Source: Myxococcota bacterium (GTDB lineage Bacteria; Myxococcota_A; Polyangia; HGW-17). From it: DNA of 5,440 nt. A program made the position numbers and the translations under genes. Location of the stretch: the NCBI GenBank assembly GCA_018821745.1, contig JAHJLU010000101.1, forward strand, positions 1 to 5,440, given 5' to 3'. The notes under the pieces are model-generated. The model was not told the DNA's origin. It saw only the letters and a program-made list of their open reading frames with translations, and ran no database searches. The first letter of the stretch is position 1, and every line of letters begins with the position of its first letter. Shown in pieces: positions 1 through 5,440 of this stretch.

Positions 1-2209
1 CCTGGTGGGAGCGCAGCCCCGCCGCGGCCATGGCCTGGGTATTCATCACCACGTGGTGCTGATGGAGGAGGGTGACGCGTTCCACAAGGACATCCTCCAG
101 ACCATCGACGGAGCCCATCACCGCGGCCACTTTTTTCGCCAGTGTCCGGAGCTCATACATATCCATTCCCACAATTTTCACCACGAGAGAGGAGCGGGAA
201 CCCGAGAGCATGTGATCAATGCGGTGGGAGAGGGGTTGCCCGATCTGGATTCGCACTCCTTTGACGGCATTCAGTTTTTTTCGTATATCACGGAGCATCT
301 GCGCCTTGGAGCGGCTGGATTTTCTCAGGCGCACCTCGATTTCCGATCCCGAGACCTCCATGGCGTGCTCGTCAAGCTCGGTCCTGCCGGTGCGGCGGGC
401 TGTTGAGACAACCTCCGGGATGGACAGCAGGACCTGCTCGACCTGTTTTCCCAGTCGGTCCGACTCCCTGAGGCTGGTCCCCGGCAGTGCGATGGTGGTA
501 ATGTTCAGTGCCCCTTCATTCCACTCGGGGAGGAATCTTCGGGGCGTCCGAAGGGCTAGGAACGCGGCGGCTGTCAGGGGAATGAGTCCTATGACGAGCA
601 ACACCAGCGGGTGCCTGATGCTCTGCCTGAGCAATGGTCTGTACATGCGTTTCAGAAGACGAAGCAGGAACCCGTCCCCCTTGTCTGCGAATTTCCCTTT
701 GGAGAACATAAGCGCGCTGAGGGCGGGCGTGAGGGTGAGAGAGACAAGGAGGGAGGCGGCATTGGCTGCCATATAGGCGAACCCCAGGGGGGCGATGAGC
801 CGGCCCTCCATCCCTCCGATGAAGAACACGGGGATGAATACCAAAAGGATGAGAATATTGGCAAAAACGACAGAGTGGAGGATCTCCCCCGTGGCGATGA
901 CGATGACCTCCATGTGCCCTTTGCGAAGCTCAGGGGGAAGGAGGTTGTTCTCGCGAAGCCGGCGCCAGGCGTTCTCCACACCAATGATGGCATCGTCTAT
1001 GAGGACTCCCATGGCCAGGGTGAGGCCACCGAGGGTCATGGTGTTGATCTGGGCTCCGGCGAAGTACAGCGCGAGCACTGCTATCATTACCGAGAGAGGG
1101 AGGGCTGTGAGTGATATAAAGGCCGAACGGAAATCCATCATAAAGAGCATAAGGACAAGGATCACCAGCAGCGCACCGTCTCTGAGGCTGCGGCGGACAT
1201 TGCGGATGGACGTCTTGATGAAACGCGCCTGGTTGAACAGGTTGTGGATAACGGTGACCCCTCGGGGAAGCCCCTTTTGAACATCAATGAGCGTTGATTC
1301 GATTCGCTCTGTAAGTTTTATGGTGCTGGCCCCGGGTTGCTTGAGAATGGTGATGACGATTCCGGGCTTGCCGTTGACACTCCCCTCCCCCCGTTTGGCT
1401 GCCGCTCCCAGCTCCACTTTGGCGATACGCCCCACCGTAACAGGGATCCCCTCCCTCACCGCCACCACAACATCACTCACACTTTTTTTATCTGTATATT
1501 GCCCCAGAACGCGGATCATGGACTCCTGAATTCCCGCCACATGGAAACCACCGGTTCGGTTTTTTCCGCTGCTCCTGAGAGCCTCGGCGACGTCATCCAT
1601 GGTGAGTTTGTAAAAAGCCAGCTCTGTTTGATCCACCCGGACCTTCCACTGGCCTCTCTCACCACCGGTAACAAAAACCTGCGCGACGCCGGGGATTTGC
1701 AGCAGTGCGCGGGCAACCTGCCGGTCAGCGATATCCCGAAGAGAGAGAGCAGAAATATCCTTTCCCACCAAACCAATGGTCATTATCTCTCCCATGATGG
1801 AAGTTTCCGGCATTATCACCGGCTGTCCGCTTCCATCGGGGAGAGAAGCGCGGGCAACCTGAAGTTTTTCAGCGACTACCCGGCGTGCGCGGCTCAGGTT
1901 CATTCCCCACTGAAAATCAACCCAAATTATGGAATATCCGTAGCTTGAGGTGGAGCGAACTCTTCTGACACGGGGCATCCCCTGGAGGGATTTTTCCAGG
2001 GGCGTTGTCACCAGCAGCTCCGTCTCCTCGGGGGCCATGCCCGGCGCCTCGGTGATGACCGTCAGGGAAGGGGCGGTGAGATTGGGGAACACGTCCACCT
2101 CCATTTCGGTGTAGGCGAAGACTCCATACACCGTCAGAAGGATTGAGATCCCGACCACCCAGATCCGGCGTCGGATACTGAGCGTCACAAGTCGTAAGAA
2201 CATACCCAT
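1..2209 (-). CDS. CusA/CzcA-type RND heavy-metal efflux permease, 3' end outside the window
   Basis: Inner-membrane proton antiporter of the RND superfamily, the motor of a tripartite pump exporting substrate (probably metal cations) through adaptor and outer-membrane channel. I translated the frame codon by codon: 736 codons without a stop, running off the left edge. Relatives are about 1030-1070 residues, so roughly 70 percent is visible. TM1 is near residues 16-34 and is followed by the family-typical DVFPNL (39-44). The first periplasmic porter region is about 40-335. TM2-TM6 lie within about 344-500. TM4 carries LIDDAIVGVEN (403-413) with the proton-relay Asp pair D405/D406. TM7 is near 535-553. 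The second porter region begins PEWNEGALN (561-569) and contains QPLSHRIDHMLSG (658-670), as in heavy-metal RND pumps. The start at 2209 has GGAG seven bases upstream; a second ATG at 2203 is less well spaced. It lies 11 bases after the adaptor stop, so the two are probably co-transcribed. The family is secure; the metal is not. Confidence 0.95.
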   Translation of the reverse strand, partial: MGMFLRLVTLSIRRRIWVVGISILLTVYGVFAYTEMEVDVFPNLTAPSLTVITEAPGMAPEETELLVTTPLEKSLQGMPRVRRVRSTSSYGYSIIWVDFQWGMNLSRARRVVAEKLQVARASLPDGSGQPVIMPETSIMGEIMTIGLVGKDISALSLRDIADRQVARALLQIPGVAQVFVTGGERGQWKVRVDQTELAFYKLTMDDVAEALRSSGKNRTGGFHVAGIQESMIRVLGQYTDKKSVSDVVVAVREGIPVTVGRIAKVELGAAAKRGEGSVNGKPGIVITILKQPGASTIKLTERIESTLIDVQKGLPRGVTVIHNLFNQARFIKTSIRNVRRSLRDGALLVILVLMLFMMDFRSAFISLTALPLSVMIAVLALYFAGAQINTMTLGGLTLAMGVLIDDAIIGVENAWRRLRENNLLPPELRKGHMEVIVIATGEILHSVVFANILILLVFIPVFFIGGMEGRLIAPLGFAYMAANAASLLVSLTLTPALSALMFSKGKFADKGDGFLLRLLKRMYRPLLRQSIRHPLVLLVIGLIPLTAAAFLALRTPRRFLPEWNEGALNITTIALPGTSLRESDRLGKQVEQVLLSIPEVVSTARRTGRTELDEHAMEVSGSEIEVRLRKSSRSKAQMLRDIRKKLNAVKGVRIQIGQPLSHRIDHMLSGSRSSLVVKIVGMDMYELRTLAKKVAAVMGSVDGLEDVLVERVTLLHQHHVVMNTQAMAAAGLRSHQ

Positions 2210-2223
2210 AGCGAATCTCCTTA
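2210..2223 (-). promoter_or_regulatory. Ribosome binding site of the permease, overlapping the adaptor stop codon
   Basis: On the minus strand the adaptor ends in TAA (2223-2221) and the sequence reads TAAGGAG, so the Shine-Dalgarno core GGAG (2220-2217) directly follows the stop. Seven bases separate it from the ATG at 2209. This decides the permease start and suggests coupled translation of adaptor and permease. Confidence 0.8.
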
Positions 2224-3414
2224 GTGAACATGTGCCGAACTGGGCATCAGGGAAGTGATGTTACGATAGAGCAGCTCATGGGGGTTTGATGTCACCACCG
2301 TCTCTCCAGGCTTCAGACCCGAGAGGACTTCGACGTGTGTGTCATCTTCCATCCCCGTGCGGACCCTCCTTCGCTGATAGTGCCCCGGGGTACTCTCCAC
2401 GAAGACTATCCGAAAAAATCCGTCCTGCAGCAGCGCGCCCAGGGGTACACGCACGGCCTGCCCCGAGGTGAGCGTGGTGAGGCGGGCGATCACCCGCTGT
2501 CCCGCAAAGAAGGTGCCGCCGGGGTTTTTGATGGTGAAAATGATGGTGTGGGTTCGAGTCCGGGGATCTACGCCGGGTAAGAGAGTATGGCCAGCAAGTT
2601 CTGAGGACAGGGGATGTTTTTCTCCCTGCCGGTGGGTGCGGAACCATCCGCTCAGTTTTTCTTTGATCAGGTGAAGATCCTGCTGCTGAATGCTCAGTCG
2701 AAGGAGCAACGTGGATGGATCAAGGATATGATAGAGCAGGTCACCCTGCTGTACTGTACTGCCCGCGCTGTAGTTGTTTTTTGAGATGATGCCGCCTATT
2801 GAACTCTTTATGAGCCGGTGGTTTCGTGCATCCGGGAGTCCTCTCTGAGCGTTCTGAGCGTTCCTGAGTTTTATCCAGCTGGTGCTCAACCGGGCCCTGG
2901 CGATGGACTCCCGGGCTTTGGCCTTCGCCAGAGTGGCTCTGCTCTCCACCCCCTTCTCCACCATCTCTTCGAGGCGCTTCAGCGTGTGTTGCTCGGATTT
3001 CCAAATGGTGTAATCGATCTCGGATGATCCCTTCAGTGATTCAACGGTGGCGCCATCGGCCACGGGAGCGATGGAGCCGAGGACCTGCCCGGGAGTGATC
3101 CCGGTGCCTGGCGGCAGCGGTGGGCTCGGGAGGAGCGTACCCATGTAGGGAGCTCTCACGAAGGTCTCTTTTTGGGGAGAGGCAGCAAAGATCCCCAGCG
3201 CTGTCAGGTGACGCTTCAGTGGACCCCTGGTGACCTTCTCCGTTGTAATTTGGAGGGTTTTCTGCTGGTCACCGGAGAGCACAATATCCCCGGGAGGAGA
3301 AGAAGGGGCTTTTTCATCCCCCCCATGATCATGACCATGGCTTTGTCCGGAACACCCAAAAACAAAGAAAATGAACAAGGCGGCGAATGCCTTGGATAAG
3401 TATTGACAATTCAT
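2221..3414 (-). CDS. RND efflux periplasmic adaptor (membrane fusion protein), CusB/CzcB-like lipoprotein
   Basis: Periplasmic adaptor joining the RND permease to an outer-membrane channel, 397 residues from the chosen ATG. Residues 1-20 form a hydrophobic signal ending in VFG before Cys21, a plausible lipobox, so it is probably a lipoprotein. Immediately after is a His-rich stretch HGHDHGG (26-32), a likely metal-binding site. The domain order fits the family: first lipoyl half about 74-116; a short alpha-helical hairpin about 134-188 (KRLEEMVEKGVESRATLAKAKAR); second lipoyl half about 202-242 (GGIISKNNYSAGSTVQQGD); beta-barrel about 243-312 ending AGQRVIARL; membrane-proximal domain about 318-386 with VRVPLGALL and GLKPGETVV. 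The C terminus is AHVH. An in-frame TTG at 3435 would add seven residues but has no Shine-Dalgarno, whereas the ATG at 3414 has GGAG eight bases upstream. The gene lies 71 bases after the small His/Cys-rich gene and 11 before the permease. The metal cannot be read from the sequence. Confidence 0.93.
   Translation of the reverse strand: MNCQYLSKAFAALFIFFVFGCSGQSHGHDHGGDEKAPSSPPGDIVLSGDQQKTLQITTEKVTRGPLKRHLTALGIFAASPQKETFVRAPYMGTLLPSPPLPPGTGITPGQVLGSIAPVADGATVESLKGSSEIDYTIWKSEQHTLKRLEEMVEKGVESRATLAKAKARESIARARLSTSWIKLRNAQNAQRGLPDARNHRLIKSSIGGIISKNNYSAGSTVQQGDLLYHILDPSTLLLRLSIQQQDLHLIKEKLSGWFRTHRQGEKHPLSSELAGHTLLPGVDPRTRTHTIIFTIKNPGGTFFAGQRVIARLTTLTSGQAVRVPLGALLQDGFFRIVFVESTPGHYQRRRVRTGMEDDTHVEVLSGLKPGETVVTSNPHELLYRNITSLMPSSAHVH
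2845..2862. repeat. Two tandem 9-base copies inside the adaptor gene
   Basis: CTGAGCGTT occurs twice in a row on the plus strand. Read on the minus strand it encodes Asn-Ala-Gln twice (adaptor residues 185-190) near the end of the alpha-helical hairpin. It is in frame and lengthens the segment by three residues; probably a small replication-slippage duplication. Confidence 0.6.
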
Positions 3415-3426
3415 TTGAATCGCTCC
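3415..3426 (-). promoter_or_regulatory. Ribosome binding site deciding the adaptor start
   Basis: The minus strand reads GGAG (3426-3423), then eight bases, then ATG at 3414. The upstream TTG codon at 3435 has no purine-rich site at proper spacing, so the ATG is preferred. This start also places the lipoprotein signal at the very N terminus. Confidence 0.7.
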
Positions 3427-3443
3427 AATTCGCAAAATTTGAC

Positions 3444-3462
3444 ACTGCCCCGATAGGGGAGT
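3444..3462 (-). other. GC-rich hairpin between the small gene and the adaptor
   Basis: On the plus strand CCCC (3448-3451), loop GATA, GGGG (3456-3459), extended by ACT (3444-3446) pairing with AGT (3460-3462) across a single bulged G at 3447. In the minus-strand RNA it sits after the small gene's stop and about 18 bases before the adaptor's GGAG. It is followed by GTCAAATTTTGCG, too short a T run for a strong terminator. It could be a partial terminator, a processing or mRNA-stabilising stem, or nothing. The structure is visible; a role is not. Confidence 0.35.
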
Positions 3463-3485
3463 CTGTTATTTTTACAGGGGAAATT

Positions 3486-3827
3486 TCAGGCGACGGAGCG
3501 GGGAGGACGGAAGGGTGCGACCAGGAAGCCGTTGGCAAGGATCTGGTGGGGGTAGGGGGTTTTCAGGTGAAGGCGTGTGCAGCGGCGGCGAAGAGAGTCG
3601 CTGTTTTCGACGATAAGGTAGATGTTTGGTGTGCAGGGGCAGTTGCCACTGCAGTGGTGGGTCAGGCCCTCTTTTTGGTGGTCATGGTGGTGGTGATGAC
3701 CCTCGGCCTGAGCAATGGTGAAATGGTCATACTGCACATAGTGCACTATGGTATCAACAAGTTCCATCGCTCCGGGGAAGAGTTGAAAGATGACAAAAAT
3801 GGCAATAACTGCCTGAAGACGCTTCAT
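3486..3827 (-). CDS. Small exported His/Cys-rich protein of a metal-efflux operon, function unknown
   Basis: 113 residues from the ATG at 3827, ending in TGA at 3486. Residues 2-20 (start KRLQAVIAIFVIFQLF, then PGA) form a basic and hydrophobic signal peptide or N-terminal anchor, so it should act in the periplasm. Next is MELVDTIVHYVQYDH (21-35), then five consecutive His plus DH (44-50), then HHCSGNCPC (57-65) with C59, C63 and C65. These look like a soft-metal or zinc/copper site. The tail ends FRPPRSVA. From memory, short proteins with this layout (signal, amphipathic stretch, His/Cys cluster, short C-terminal RPP motif) occur before RND metal-pump genes in deltaproteobacterial genomes; I cannot verify that here. 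The gene precedes the adaptor by 71 bases on the same strand, which favours a metal chaperone or sensor for the pump. An alternative TTG start at 3863 adds 12 residues ahead of the signal and overlaps the candidate -35. No clear Shine-Dalgarno precedes either start. Confidence 0.72.
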   Translation of the reverse strand: MKRLQAVIAIFVIFQLFPGAMELVDTIVHYVQYDHFTIAQAEGHHHHHDHQKEGLTHHCSGNCPCTPNIYLIVENSDSLRRRCTRLHLKTPYPHQILANGFLVAPFRPPRSVA

Positions 3828-3834
3828 GAAACAC

Positions 3835-3863
3835 AGTGTAGCAACAGGATGCTGTTGTGACAA
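3835..3863 (-). promoter_or_regulatory. Candidate sigma70-type promoter for the efflux operon
   Basis: The minus strand reads TTGTCA (3863-3858), a 17-base spacer (3857-3841), then TACACT (3840-3835). Each hexamer matches its consensus at 4 to 5 of 6 positions, with optimal spacing. It lies in the 60-base gap between the kinase stop and the small gene. The start of transcription would fall at about 3829-3827, on or just before the ATG at 3827, so the first gene might be read from a leaderless or nearly leaderless mRNA. This agrees with the absence of a Shine-Dalgarno there. It is a prediction from pattern only. Confidence 0.45.
3842..3857. promoter_or_regulatory. Inverted repeat inside the promoter spacer, candidate operator
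   Basis: A perfect six-base dyad, CAACAG (3842-3847), four-base centre, CTGTTG (3852-3857). It occupies 16 of the 17 spacer bases between the candidate -35 and -10. A palindrome between the promoter elements is where MerR-family metal regulators bind, although those promoters usually have longer spacers of 19-20 bases, and many repressors bind there too. No T run follows on the minus strand, so it is not a good intrinsic terminator for the kinase gene. The repeat is certain; the operator role is inferred. Confidence 0.45.
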
Positions 3864-3887
3864 CGGGAAATCGGCGGGAGGTCAATT

Positions 3888-5440
3888 TCAGGGGAGGGGA
3901 GCGGTGGCGATCTTCTGGACAGTGGCACGGGGGAGCGTGTTCCTGAGCCGCGCCGGAATTTTCCCCTCCAGCCGACAGGCGTCTTTGGAGGCACGCTTAT
4001 ACCGGTCGCTGGTCTTGCAGAATCGCTCATAGTTGCTCTGGATGAAGGCGAAGTGCAGCTCGGGAGAGAGCTTCTGATCGTAAATACGATTGCGGATACA
4101 GGCCATGAGGGCCGCGGGATTTTCCGTGTAGTGCTGCGGTTTCTCCAGCATGCATGCCTTCTCCCAGGTGTCGTGGGCGGCGTCATACATGGCCAGGCGG
4201 TCGCTCCCCACTGCTTTTTCCAGTTGATGGCACTGACTCCTCGACGGGCGATCCGTGGCCGCGGTGAGGGGGGAACAGTAGCGCAGCGCGGCCATTAAGC
4301 TGGCCCAATACCGGGAGGTTTTACCGAAAATCCCCGTGCTGAGTTGTTTCTCCACGCAGAGGGTCCGTGCATCGCTGCCCCTGGACTCAGCGCAGGACTT
4401 CTCGTGGGTCGTGACCAGCCGAAAGGCCAGCTTGTGGCAGGTCACATCGGGGAGCGTCGCCTTGATCCCGCATGCCTCATCCAGAAGCTGGCTGACCAGA
4501 GCGGAAGAGGCGGCAAAATCCCCGGGGGCTGTTTTTTGCTCCAGAAGACAGGCAGCCTGGGCTTTGGGGTCAGAGAGTTTACAGGCTGCCTTCGGGGTGG
4601 TGGTCTCCTTGAGGGCAGAGGGGCTGGTTTTTGTTTTTGCGTTTGTGTCTACACTGTTTGATTCCCCGGGGGGAGCCTTGGAGGCGGGTTTTGGGGAAAA
4701 GACGCCGTTCATGACGAGGATGACCATGACCGTCGCCACGATGGCGGCCCCCGCCGCACCAAGGAGGAGTCCTTTGTGGCTGGGCTCCCTGGGATCACCC
4801 CCGGGTGGTTCCCGGTGCGAAAGCGGTGGTGGTGGAGTGGCGGTGTCGGGGTCATGATTTTTAGGGCTCAGGAGATCCCCGGTTTTTTCATCGGTTGCAG
4901 GTTCAACTGAAGGGGGAGGAACAGGAGCGGGACTTCCCCCGGAGTCTTTCTCAGCCTCTTTCAGATCCTTTTGCAGCAGCTCCATGGTGCTGTAACGATT
5001 CTCGGGCAGGAAGGCGACGCATCTGCGGACAATCTCTCTGAAGGGCTCTTCAAGGAGCTCAAGGCGAAGCCCAATGGGACTCTGGGGTGTGTCCATGGTC
5101 TCCAGGAGGTGGACCTGTGCCATGATCCGCTCAAAAAAGGGAGCCCCCGGGTTGAGCAGTCCGCGATAGAAATCTTCCCCCGTGAGGAGGCGGAAGAGGA
5201 TCACTCCAAGGGAAAAAATATCGGAGCGGCCGTCCACCTGTGCCGTCTTGCCCATGAGCTGCTCTGGGGACATGTAGGAGGGTGTCCCCATCATGGACTG
5301 CGAGGTTGTGAGCTGGCGTTCGGGGTTCTTTGCGATGCCAAAATCCACCACGACGGGGATCATGGAACGGGGCGCCGCTCCCTCCTGGATGACGATGTTT
5401 GCGGGTTTCAGATCCCTGTGGACGATGCCGATGTGGTGCG
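3888..5440 (-). CDS. Hanks-type (PknB-like) Ser/Thr protein kinase with one membrane span and a Cys-rich ectodomain, 5' end outside the window
   Basis: Signalling kinase phosphorylating Ser/Thr on target proteins, anchored in the inner membrane. 516 codons are visible before the TGA at 3888; the N-lobe (Gly-rich loop, ATP-binding Lys) is beyond the right edge. Counting from the first full codon, the catalytic loop HRDLKPAN is at 7-14, VDFG at 31-34, a Ser/Thr-containing activation loop at 35-56, SPE at 57-59 in place of APE, and DIFSLG at 73-78. All catalytic residues in the visible part are present, so it should be active as an RD-type kinase. The kinase fold ends near 164. Residues 166-222 are a Pro-rich linker, 223-245 a single hydrophobic span (GLLLGAAGAAIVATVMVI), and 246-285 a Ser/Thr/Lys-rich spacer. 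The remaining 230 residues form an ectodomain with 12 cysteines. No PASTA, TPR or WD repeats are recognised. It may act independently of the metal genes downstream; the 60-base gap holds a candidate separate promoter. Confidence 0.95.
   Translation of the reverse strand, partial: HHIGIVHRDLKPANIVIQEGAAPRSMIPVVVDFGIAKNPERQLTTSQSMMGTPSYMSPEQLMGKTAQVDGRSDIFSLGVILFRLLTGEDFYRGLLNPGAPFFERIMAQVHLLETMDTPQSPIGLRLELLEEPFREIVRRCVAFLPENRYSTMELLQKDLKEAEKDSGGSPAPVPPPSVEPATDEKTGDLLSPKNHDPDTATPPPPLSHREPPGGDPREPSHKGLLLGAAGAAIVATVMVILVMNGVFSPKPASKAPPGESNSVDTNAKTKTSPSALKETTTPKAACKLSDPKAQAACLLEQKTAPGDFAASSALVSQLLDEACGIKATLPDVTCHKLAFRLVTTHEKSCAESRGSDARTLCVEKQLSTGIFGKTSRYWASLMAALRYCSPLTAATDRPSRSQCHQLEKAVGSDRLAMYDAAHDTWEKACMLEKPQHYTENPAALMACIRNRIYDQKLSPELHFAFIQSNYERFCKTSDRYKRASKDACRLEGKIPARLRNTLPRATVQKIATAPLP
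3984..4583 (-). other. Three four-cysteine units in the kinase ectodomain
   Basis: The part after the membrane span has cysteines at visible residues 286, 297, 323, 334; 349, 361, 388, 403; and 429, 447, 464, 478. Each group of four reads C, about 10-17 residues, C, about 16-26 residues, C, 10-14 residues, C. The first-to-third spacing is 37, 39 and 35. Each fourth Cys is followed by a related tail: CHKLAF, CHQLEK, CRLEGK. The second Cys context is also alike in units 1 and 2 (ACLLEQ, LCVEKQ). This suggests a triplicated helical, disulfide-bonded module acting as an extracytoplasmic sensor. I do not recognise it as a named domain. Confidence 0.55.

Noticed and set aside
219..1529. Several overlapping plus-strand open frames
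   Set aside because: They lie opposite the permease, whose minus-strand frame is continuous with clear RND motifs; the plus-strand products are Arg/Ser-rich and unlike any family.
1917..2231. Minus-strand open frame of 104 codons over the permease start
   Set aside because: It is an out-of-frame reading of the permease N terminus; the true frame shows TM1 and DVFPNL.
3415..3435. TTG at 3435 as the start of the adaptor
   Set aside because: No Shine-Dalgarno before it; the ATG at 3414 has GGAG at eight bases and places the lipoprotein signal at the N terminus.
3439..3469. TTGACA on the plus strand with TGTTAT 19 bases later, a possible plus-strand promoter
   Set aside because: No plus-strand gene follows, and the spacing is longer than optimal. 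Antisense transcription cannot be excluded but nothing supports it.
3842..3857. The inverted repeat as an intrinsic terminator of the kinase gene
   Set aside because: The stem is only six pairs with modest GC and is followed on the minus strand by CTACACTG, not a T run.
3387..3860. Plus-strand open frame of 157 codons opposite the small protein and the gap
   Set aside because: It spans the antisense of a better gene plus two intergenic gaps, has no recognisable protein features, and its Val/Gly-rich stretch is just the complement of the His codons.
4336..4857. Plus-strand open frames opposite the kinase ectodomain and linker
   Set aside because: They are antisense to a continuous kinase frame with a membrane span and regular cysteine pattern, and show no domain of their own.

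Overview
All genes in this window lie on the minus strand and should be read from the right edge to the left. The order of transcription is: (1) the 3' part of a membrane-anchored Hanks-type Ser/Thr protein kinase; (2) a short exported protein rich in His and Cys; (3) a lipoprotein adaptor (membrane fusion protein) of the CusB/CzcB type; (4) the first 736 codons of a CusA/CzcA-type RND efflux permease that runs off the left edge. I see no convincing plus-strand gene, RNA gene, insertion sequence, CRISPR array or attachment site.

The organism is a Gram-negative bacterium: a lipoprotein adaptor plus an RND permease implies an inner membrane, a periplasm and an outer membrane. The DNA is GC-rich by eye, apart from the AT-richer intergenic gaps. 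A eukaryotic-like kinase with a large ectodomain beside a metal-type RND operon would suit a deltaproteobacterial-type lineage (Myxococcota, Desulfobacterota), Nitrospirota or Acidobacteriota. I cannot choose between these from the sequence.

Layout. 5440-3888: kinase, cut at its 5' end but keeping the HRD loop, DFG motif and activation segment, then a Pro-rich linker, one membrane span and a Cys-rich ectodomain. 3887-3828: a 60-base gap with a sigma70-like promoter whose 17-base spacer is filled by a 16-base inverted repeat. 3827-3486: the His/Cys-rich small protein. 3485-3415: a 71-base gap with a GC hairpin. 3414-2221: the adaptor. 2220-2210: an 11-base gap with the permease ribosome binding site. 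2209-1: the permease.

Working model (inference). The small protein, adaptor and permease form one metal-efflux operon, started from the promoter just after the kinase. The small protein and the His-rich start of the adaptor would bind metal in the periplasm, and the RND pair would drive it out using the proton gradient. No outer-membrane channel gene and no dedicated metal-responsive regulator is visible; either could lie outside the window. The best leads are the promoter-embedded palindrome, the His/Cys-rich small protein and the kinase ectodomain built from three four-cysteine units.
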